A stretch of 15,095 nt of DNA from Chromatiales bacterium. Its GTDB lineage: Bacteria; Pseudomonadota; Gammaproteobacteria; Chromatiales; Chromatiaceae. Below the pieces are notes generated by a model. That model saw only the letters and a program-made list of their open reading frames with translations, searched no databases and had not been told where the DNA came from. Position 1 is the stretch's first letter. Every line of letters starts with the position of its first letter. The DNA lies in the NCBI GenBank assembly GCA_024762485.1, contig JANTHH010000043.1:1-15095 (forward strand). Direction: 5' to 3'. This document shows, in pieces, positions 8,089 to 13,971 of the stretch. The position numbers were made by a program, and so were the translations under genes.

Positions 8089-8747
8089 AACAGGTCGACC
8101 CCGCCGGCAACCGGTTGTGTCTCGAGCTCGGACAGGTAGGCGGTCTCGCGCTCGACGATGGTGCTGTTGTGCATCGAACGAAGCTTCTTCATCCGCACCC
8201 TGCCGGTCTTCGGATCGAAGACCACCTTGCGCGGATAATCACCGCCCAGATCCTCCGCGCTGATCTCGAAGCCCTCCACGTCCAGATAATCGTGGACGAA
8301 ACTGATGTTGCGCCTGCCGACATCGGTCATGCCCGCTATTATGCGGCCGCCGCCGAACAGCTTGAACTCCAGATTGCGCCGCTGACCACCGTGCTTGAGG
8401 ATCTCGTTGATCAGGTGTTCCATGGCGACATTACCATAGCGCGCGGATTCACTCAGCCCGGTGCTTGCAATACTGCCCCCACCCGACTGGGGCAACATGA
8501 AGTGGTTCATGCCGCCGATGCCGAATATGGGATCACGCACGCAGGCCGAGACACAGGACCCGAGCACCGTGACGATCAGCTCCTGCTGAGTGGTCACGTA
8601 GTATTCACCGGGCAGGATCTTCGCCGCGCAGGCGCCATGCACCTTGTCCCAGTAACGATTGATGTGGGCGAAGCCCGGCAGCACCGGCAGCGGTTTGCTG
8701 CCGCATCGACGGCTGACGAATCCATTCGCATGGTCTGCTGCTGCCAT
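8085..8747 (-). CDS. cheD: CheD, chemoreceptor glutamine deamidase
   Basis: CheD deamidates specific receptor glutamines to glutamate and in many species also tunes signalling through CheC or direct receptor binding. In the 220-residue product the catalytic cysteine is Cys65 in VLGSCVSACVRD and the histidine is His82 in GGMNHFMLP. The 17-residue spacing equals that of Thermotoga CheD. FKLFGGG and GRRNISFVHDYL follow. The N-terminal stretch of about 45 residues before the core, including LPGFAHINRYWDKVHG and then ILPGEYYVT, is typical of proteobacterial CheD encoded beside cheR and cheB. I chose the ATG at 8747, which shares one base with the cheR stop (TGATG). A GTG one codon earlier is possible. 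The stop overlaps the TTG start of cheB. The receptor encoded two genes upstream is the expected substrate. Confidence 0.95.
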   Translation of the reverse strand: MAAADHANGFVSRRCGSKPLPVLPGFAHINRYWDKVHGACAAKILPGEYYVTTQQELIVTVLGSCVSACVRDPIFGIGGMNHFMLPQSGGGSIASTGLSESARYGNVAMEHLINEILKHGGQRRNLEFKLFGGGRIIAGMTDVGRRNISFVHDYLDVEGFEISAEDLGGDYPRKVVFDPKTGRVRMKKLRSMHNSTIVERETAYLSELETQPVAGGVDLF

Positions 8748-9598
8748 CACGAAGCCAACTGGTAGATAGTCTTGCCGATCAGCCTGAAGCGACTGGAGAT
8801 CTTGTGCAGCGCTTCCGAGTGCCCCATGAACAGGTAGCCGCCCGGGGCCATGTGGTCGGCTATGCGATCGATCAGCCGGCGCTGGGTATCCCGGTTGAAA
8901 TAGATCACCACGTTGCGGCAGAACACCGCGTCGAATGGCCCCTTGAACGGCCAGTCATGCATCAAATTGAGCTGGCGGAAGGTGATCAGTTCGCGCAGCT
9001 CGTCCCGCGCCCTCACCATGCCAGCCTGGCCGTTTCTGCCCTTGAGGAACCAGCGCCGGCACACCTCTCGGTCCAGGCCTTCGATGCGTTCGTCCTTGTA
9101 GACGCCACGCTGTGCCGTTTCCAGCACGTTGGTATCAAGATCGGTGGCGAGAATACGGGCATCCCAGCCCCGCAGGTCCGACATGACTTGCCGCAGTGCA
9201 ATGGCGATGCTGTAGGGCTCCTCACCCGTCGAGCAGGCCGACGACCAGATCCTCAGACGCTTGCTGCCAGCGTTCCGCTGCCGCAGATCTGGCAGCGCCT
9301 GCTGCCTGAGAAAATCAAAATGGTGGGGTTCGCGGAAGAACGATGTCAGGTTGGTGGTGATGGCATTGGTCAGTTGCACCATCTCCTCGGCATTGCCCGC
9401 CTCATCATGAATCAGCGAGCAATAGCTGGCGAAATTGTCCAGCTGCAGCTTCCGCAGCCGCCGTGCCAGGCGGCTGTAGACCATGTCCTTTTTCGCATCG
9501 GAGAGGACGATCCCTGTGCGCTCGCCAACCAGCTGTCGCAGGCAGTTGAAATCCCTGTCCGTGAAGGCGAACTCACGCGCACTTCCGTTTTCCCTCAC
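8747..9598 (-). CDS. cheR: CheR, chemoreceptor glutamate methyltransferase
   Basis: CheR transfers methyl groups from S-adenosylmethionine to receptor glutamates. The 283-residue product has the N-terminal helical domain (FTDRDFNCLRQLVGERTGI, MVYSRLARRLRKL, then LTSFFREPHHFDFL). The SAM-binding domain follows, with IWSSACSTGEEPYSIAIAL, ILATDLDTNVLETA, FDAVFCRNVVIYF and GGYLFMGHSEAL, in family order. No ATG fits. I chose the GTG at 9598, but a TTG at 9601 has better spacing (9 bases) from GGGAG, so the start is uncertain by one codon. The open frame continues upstream into the receptor gene, but that part is a shadow. It lies 34 bp after the receptor gene, whose C-terminal EWEEF pentapeptide is a probable docking site for this enzyme. 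Confidence 0.95.
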   Translation of the reverse strand: MRENGSAREFAFTDRDFNCLRQLVGERTGIVLSDAKKDMVYSRLARRLRKLQLDNFASYCSLIHDEAGNAEEMVQLTNAITTNLTSFFREPHHFDFLRQQALPDLRQRNAGSKRLRIWSSACSTGEEPYSIAIALRQVMSDLRGWDARILATDLDTNVLETAQRGVYKDERIEGLDREVCRRWFLKGRNGQAGMVRARDELRELITFRQLNLMHDWPFKGPFDAVFCRNVVIYFNRDTQRRLIDRIADHMAPGGYLFMGHSEALHKISSRFRLIGKTIYQLAS

Positions 9599-9632
9599 CA
9601 AGATACATCGCTCCCTTGACCAGAGGCCCCGA

Positions 9633-12590
9633 TCAGAACTCTTCCCACTCGCTGTCGTCGCCGGCATCGTGGCCGCCGCTCGCGGGACGACGCGGCTCCA
9701 CGGCAGCGCGGCGCGGTACTGGCCGGGAAGCCACTTTACGCGAGGCGTCTGCCGCCACCGGCCGCTCGGGGGCACCACCCGTGTCGCCGAAGAAGGACAT
9801 CAGCTCGTCAAGCCCCTTGGCCTGCTCGTCCAGCGACTCGCTCGCGGCTGCGGCCTGTTCGACCAGGGCGGCGTTCTGCTGGGTCACCTCCTCCATCTGC
9901 GTGATGGCCTGGTTGACCTGGCCAATGCCGGCCGACTGTTCCTGGCTGGCAGCAGCGATCTCGGCAATGATGTCGCTGACCTTCTTCACCGAGATGACGA
10001 TCTCTTCCAGTGTGCTGCCCGAATCGTTGACAAGGCGGGAGCCGTCATCGACCTTTTCCACACTGTCCTTGATCAGCGTCTTTATCTCTTTTGCTGCGGC
10101 GGCGCTACGCTGGGCGAGGTTTCGCACCTCGGTGGCAACCACCGCAAAGCCGCGCCCCTGTTCGCCGGCCCGGGCCGCCTCCACCGCGGCATTGAGTGCC
10201 AGCAGGTTGGTCTGGAAGGCGATCTCGTCGATGACGCCGATGATGTCGGCGATCTTCTTGCTCGCGTCGTTGATCTGGGCCATGGCCGTAATGGCCTGGC
10301 TGACCACATCACCGCCCTTCTCCGCCTGCTCGCTGGCGCTGAGTGCCAACTGGTTGGCGGTGCGCGCGTTGTCGGCATTCTGTGCCACGGTGCCGTTGAG
10401 TTCCTCCATGCTGGAGGCGGTCTCCTCCAGCGACGAGGCCTGTTCCTCGGTACGCTGGCTGAGATCCGTATTGCCGTGGGCGATCTCGCCGGCGGCAGTG
10501 GCGATACTGCCGGAAGACTCACGGATCCTGCCGACGATGTCCTGCAGGTTGCCGAGGGTCTCGCCGATGGCATCGCGCAACACGGCGAATTCGCCGTTGT
10601 ACTCGCCTTCCATGTGCTGACTCAGGTCTCCCGAGGCCAGGTGCTGCAGCACCCGGGTACCTTCTTTGATCGGCTGCACCACCGTGTCCATCAGGCTGTT
10701 GATGCCATCACCCAACCCCTTCATGAAACCATCGTACATACTGGTATCGATGCGCTGGTCGAGCTGGCCGTCGACGGCTGACTGGATCAACCCTTCGATC
10801 TGGCGTTCGGCATCCTTCTGCTCGGTCTGGTCCTTCCACTCGACCATATTGCCGCGGTACTCACCATTGGGGCCGGTAATCATGGTGGCGATGACCTGGA
10901 AATCGAGACCGGCCACCTGGATATCACCCACTGCAGGCAGCCGGTTGGGATCGGACAGCAACGCACGCTGATGCGCGGGGTTCTTGTGGAACTGATCGAT
11001 GTTCTGACCCACGAGATTGTTGGCATCCAGGCTGGGCCAGATTTCACGTAACTCGTTCTGGCGACGCCGCATCATCTCGACCACTGCCGGATTGACATAG
11101 ACGATGTTCAGGTCCTCGTCACACAGCATGAAGTTCGAGGAGGCGCCGTCGATCGCCGACTGCAGCCGTGCGACCTCTTCTTCCTTGGCCCGCATCTCGG
11201 TGACATCGCTCCATTCCAGGGCGTTGCCCACGTATTCGCCATGCGCATCGTGCACCGCGGTCACGTTGAGATTGAAGGTCAGCGGTCCGACATGGATATC
11301 GGTGCTGTACGGCAGGTTACGGGGATCCGCGAGCAACTGTCGCTGGTGCGACGGATTCTTGTGGAAAGCGTCGATATTGCTGCCAACGATATTCTCCACC
11401 GAGAACCCCGGATAGACCGCCTTCAGGATCGCCTCGTGCCCACCCAGCAGCTTGCGGGTGGCGTCGTTGACGTAGGTGATGTTGAAGTCGCGGTCGATCA
11501 TCATGATGGCGGTCATGGCACCGTCGACGGTGCCCTGCAGGCGGGCAATCTCGGACTCGCGCCGACGCACCTCCGTGACGTCGGACCACTCCTGTGTGGT
11601 CCCGATGTAGTTGCCCGCCTCGTCCAGTTGGGCCGTGGTATTGAGGTGGAAGGTCAGCGGTCCGACGTGGATGTCTGTCGAGTACGGCAGATTGGCGGGG
11701 TCGCCGAGCAGTGCACGCTGATGCGCCGGATTCTTGTGGAACTGGTCGATACAACTGCCAACCAGGGTGTTGACGTCGAAGCCTGGATAAATCTCGCGCA
11801 ACACATCCTGATTGTCGCCCAACAGCTCGAGCACGGACTTGTTGGCATAGGTGATCACGAGATCCCGATCCACCATCATGATCGCCGTCATGGCATTGTC
11901 GAGTGCGCTGCGCAGTCGCGTCACTTCCTCGCTATTGATGCCGGATTCTACTGATTCGGGATTTGCGGCCATGTCCTTTTCCTCCACGGCGTCGTAAGCA
12001 TTGAGCATGGTTTCGGCGATAGAGGTCAGCGCCCTTGTCCACGCCCCCTCGATGTCATCGCTCCAGAGATCACCGGCCAGTTCACGCATGACATCGATCA
12101 GCGTGTCTGCAACGGCCTGGTAGTGTGCGGCTTCGGCACCGTATTCCTGGTGGCGTTTTCCAAGGGTCACCAATGCCTGGTTCAGCTGTTCCGGCTTGCG
12201 CAGGCTGTTGACCACCAGGGTCAGGGCGGCAACGAGTTTCTTCTGCTGCTCGGGGACATCGGTGCCTTCGAACATGGGCACGACGTCGGGGTAGCGCTCG
12301 AACAGCTCCTCATAGAAACGGGCGGCCAGGGTATCGGCGTCCGGTGCCAGCGCTGCGAAAGAACGCTCCAGCAGTTCGACGTCGCTCGGTTTCTTCGCGG
12401 TTGTCTTGCGCGTGGTCTTGCGCCGCGTGGTGGCACGCTTGGTGCCACGACCGCCTGTGGTTCTCGAGGTCTTTGCTGCCGGCTGTGCCGCAGCGGTGCC
12501 TGCATCGTCCGATGCCGCTTCCGCGCCATCCTCGTCCTGCATCCAGGCAAGGGGGTCGTGACCCAGTTTGCTCTGTTTCTTAACTGCCAT
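9633..12590 (-). CDS. Soluble globin-(PAS)3-HAMP methyl-accepting chemoreceptor
   Basis: This 985-residue chemoreceptor has no membrane segment or signal peptide, so it should form cytoplasmic arrays with CheA and CheW. In order it has an N-terminal peptide with LGHDPLAWM (9-17), a Lys/Arg/Thr-rich tail (about 40-67) and a globin-like domain (about 70-200). The globin aligns with flavohaemoglobins, with candidate B10 Tyr93, E7 Gln115 and proximal F8 His147 in KRHQEYG. Three PAS domains follow, repeating every 125 residues (225-349, 350-474, 475-about 598) and each carrying FHKNPxHQR. Next is a HAMP-like region (about 600-690) and the signalling hairpin with its tip near 788-813 (IDEIAFQTNLLALNAAVEAA). 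An Arg/Pro-rich tail ends in EWEEF (981-985). The MCP assignment is certain. Haem binding and the gas ligand are inferred. The ATG at 12590 has only a weak GAGA upstream. It sits between the ParA gene and cheR, like aer2 in P. aeruginosa che2. Confidence 0.96.
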   Translation of the reverse strand: MAVKKQSKLGHDPLAWMQDEDGAEAASDDAGTAAAQPAAKTSRTTGGRGTKRATTRRKTTRKTTAKKPSDVELLERSFAALAPDADTLAARFYEELFERYPDVVPMFEGTDVPEQQKKLVAALTLVVNSLRKPEQLNQALVTLGKRHQEYGAEAAHYQAVADTLIDVMRELAGDLWSDDIEGAWTRALTSIAETMLNAYDAVEEKDMAANPESVESGINSEEVTRLRSALDNAMTAIMMVDRDLVITYANKSVLELLGDNQDVLREIYPGFDVNTLVGSCIDQFHKNPAHQRALLGDPANLPYSTDIHVGPLTFHLNTTAQLDEAGNYIGTTQEWSDVTEVRRRESEIARLQGTVDGAMTAIMMIDRDFNITYVNDATRKLLGGHEAILKAVYPGFSVENIVGSNIDAFHKNPSHQRQLLADPRNLPYSTDIHVGPLTFNLNVTAVHDAHGEYVGNALEWSDVTEMRAKEEEVARLQSAIDGASSNFMLCDEDLNIVYVNPAVVEMMRRRQNELREIWPSLDANNLVGQNIDQFHKNPAHQRALLSDPNRLPAVGDIQVAGLDFQVIATMITGPNGEYRGNMVEWKDQTEQKDAERQIEGLIQSAVDGQLDQRIDTSMYDGFMKGLGDGINSLMDTVVQPIKEGTRVLQHLASGDLSQHMEGEYNGEFAVLRDAIGETLGNLQDIVGRIRESSGSIATAAGEIAHGNTDLSQRTEEQASSLEETASSMEELNGTVAQNADNARTANQLALSASEQAEKGGDVVSQAITAMAQINDASKKIADIIGVIDEIAFQTNLLALNAAVEAARAGEQGRGFAVVATEVRNLAQRSAAAAKEIKTLIKDSVEKVDDGSRLVNDSGSTLEEIVISVKKVSDIIAEIAAASQEQSAGIGQVNQAITQMEEVTQQNAALVEQAAAASESLDEQAKGLDELMSFFGDTGGAPERPVAADASRKVASRPVPRRAAVEPRRPASGGHDAGDDSEWEEF
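10800..11918 (-). repeat. Three tandem PAS-encoding units (375-bp period) inside the receptor gene
   Basis: Units run roughly 11544-11918, 11169-11543 and 10800-11168, read right to left. The first two are clearly related at DNA level: for example the stretch beginning AGCGGTCCGA occurs at 11281 and again at 11656, exactly 375 bases apart. At protein level units 1 and 2 share AMTAIMM, LPYSTDIHVGPLTF and EWSDVTE. Unit 3 is more diverged (ASSNFMLCDEDLN) but keeps FHKNPAHQRALL and EW. The pattern fits a recent duplication of one PAS domain next to an older copy. Confidence 0.85.
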
Positions 12591-12660
12591 GGGCTGTCTC
12601 TTTTTGTCCTGTCACTGCTTTCGGCAGGGACCCGTGATTACTTGAATATGGATCGTGGAT

Positions 12661-13407
12661 TTACATCACCCGCCCGGCCATGAGGTCACCGGCCAGCAGG
12701 CGGTAATCGGCCGCACCGTTGCTGCGCGCCTGGTACTCGAAGATGGTCTTGCCAAAGCCCGGGCTCTCGGCCAGTGCCACGGTCTCGCGCACGGGGGTGG
12801 CGAGTACCTGTCCGGGAAAATGCTGGAGCAGTTTTTCCTTCACCTCGCGGGCGAGCCGCCGGCGTTCATGAAATCGGGTGAGTACCACCCACTTTCGGCT
12901 GCTGCGCCCCAGTGTCTGCTCGATATGCTGGAGTATGCCCACCAGGCGTGAAAGGCCGTGCAGCGACAGATAGTCTCCGGCGACGGGGATCAGTACCTCG
13001 CGGGTCGCCAGCAACGCATTCATCGCCAGCAGGCCGGCGGAGGGGGGACAATCGACCAGCACGACCTCGCGCGGGCCTGCCGCATCGAGGGCCTTGTCGA
13101 GCAGCCAGCCGCGCTGCGCGCCACCCGCCTTCATGGTCTCCGCCTCACCCAGGCGAGGGCCTGCGGATACCAGGCGGATGCCTTCACGCACCCGCTGTTC
13201 CACCTCACCGATGGTGGCACCCTCGAGCAACACCGCGTCTGCACCCGCGCTGTTCTCGGCACCGAAGCTGGTGGTCAGATGTGCCTGCGGGTCCATGTCC
13301 AGCACGGTGACGTCACGACCGGAGAGCGCCAGGGCATGCGCCATGTTGAGTGTTGTCGTGGTCTTGCCCACGCCACCCTTCTGGTTCATAACCGCGATCA
13401 TGCGCAT
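12661..13407 (-). CDS. ParA/MinD-family ATPase in the chemosensory operon
   Basis: This is a 248-residue P-loop ATPase with the deviant Walker A motif KGGVGKTTT (signature Lys10, nucleotide Lys15), switch I VLDMDPQAHLTTSFG (Asp39) and Walker B VLVDCPPSAGLLAMNAL. It is close to the minimal ParA core, with no N-terminal DNA-binding domain. Such ATPases form ATP-dependent dimers that bind DNA non-specifically and position cargo. No parB or parS is beside it. Instead it lies between cheW (28 bp) and the soluble receptor gene (70 bp). This recalls PpfA of Rhodobacter sphaeroides, which segregates cytoplasmic chemoreceptor clusters, so I infer an array-positioning role. The start is the ATG at 13407. 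The ATG at 13401 has better AGG spacing (7 bases) and would drop two residues. A chromosome or plasmid ParA is less likely given the context. Confidence 0.93.
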   Translation of the reverse strand: MRMIAVMNQKGGVGKTTTTLNMAHALALSGRDVTVLDMDPQAHLTTSFGAENSAGADAVLLEGATIGEVEQRVREGIRLVSAGPRLGEAETMKAGGAQRGWLLDKALDAAGPREVVLVDCPPSAGLLAMNALLATREVLIPVAGDYLSLHGLSRLVGILQHIEQTLGRSSRKWVVLTRFHERRRLAREVKEKLLQHFPGQVLATPVRETVALAESPGFGKTIFEYQARSNGAADYRLLAGDLMAGRVM

Positions 13408-13435
13408 GCCTGCCGTCGTGCCTCTCGACTGCGGC

Positions 13436-13960
13436 CTAGGCGTTGCCGGTAGCGTTGTCGAGATTGTTCAGTACACCGTCGGTGAGCAGGTGGTCGATGT
13501 CGAGCACGATCACCATTTTCTCGTCGATAGAGGCCAGCCCCTTGACGAAATCGATGCTCAGGGCACCGCCGAAATCCGGTGCCGGTCGCAGGATATCGAC
13601 ACCGATGTTGTGTACATCGGACACGGCATCGACGACGATGCCCATGATCCGCTCCCGATCCTCGCCCACTACCCGGAGCACGATCACCACGGTCATGGGT
13701 CCATACTCCACGGCCGGCATGTCGAAACGCAGCCTGAGATCTATGATCGGCACAATGGTGCCGCGCAGGTTGATCACGCCACGGATGTAATCCGGTGTGT
13801 TTGGGATGGGGGTGACGCGATCCCAGCCCTTGATTTCCTGCACCCGCAGGATGTCGACACCGTATTCCTCTCCTTCGAGGATAAAGGTCAGGTGCTGATC
13901 TTCATCGGCGTTGATGCCGATATCCACCTCATCCATTCCCAAGGGTTGGGGCGCGTTCAT
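13436..13960 (-). CDS. cheW: CheW, chemotaxis coupling protein
   Basis: CheW links receptors to CheA within the array core unit. The 174-residue product is a single CheW domain (LTFILEGEEYGVDILRVQEI, PIPNTPDYIRGVINLRGTIV, PIIDLRLRF, VVDAVSDV) with an N-terminal extension of about 20 residues rich in Asp and Glu and a short C-terminal tail after VIVLDIDHLL. I chose the ATG at 13960 because AAGGAG lies 6 bases upstream. An ATG at 13975 overlaps the cheA stop as ATGA and would add five residues, but it would bury that Shine-Dalgarno. The conserved NLRGTIVPIIDLR segment is intact. It is tightly linked to cheA and the ParA gene, which places it in the same array as the soluble receptor. Confidence 0.95.
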   Translation of the reverse strand: MNAPQPLGMDEVDIGINADEDQHLTFILEGEEYGVDILRVQEIKGWDRVTPIPNTPDYIRGVINLRGTIVPIIDLRLRFDMPAVEYGPMTVVIVLRVVGEDRERIMGIVVDAVSDVHNIGVDILRPAPDFGGALSIDFVKGLASIDEKMVIVLDIDHLLTDGVLNNLDNATGNA

Positions 13961-13971
13961 TGCTGGCTCCT

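Noticed and set aside
9599..9778. N-terminal extension of CheR by about 60 codons into the receptor gene
   Set aside because: The extension translates the end of the receptor gene in another frame, has no CheR similarity, and would overlap by about 145 bp. Starts at 9598/9601 with an upstream GGGAG give the normal CheR length.
9483..10781. Plus-strand open frame of 432 codons opposite the receptor signalling domain
   Set aside because: It is a shadow of a highly conserved MCP region. No Shine-Dalgarno or domain was seen, and it overlaps cheR and the receptor gene in antisense.
10800..11918. Possible CRISPR or mobile repeat because of the regular 375-bp period
   Set aside because: The period corresponds to in-frame PAS domain units within one protein. 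The repeats are coding and diverged, with no spacers or terminal inverted repeats.
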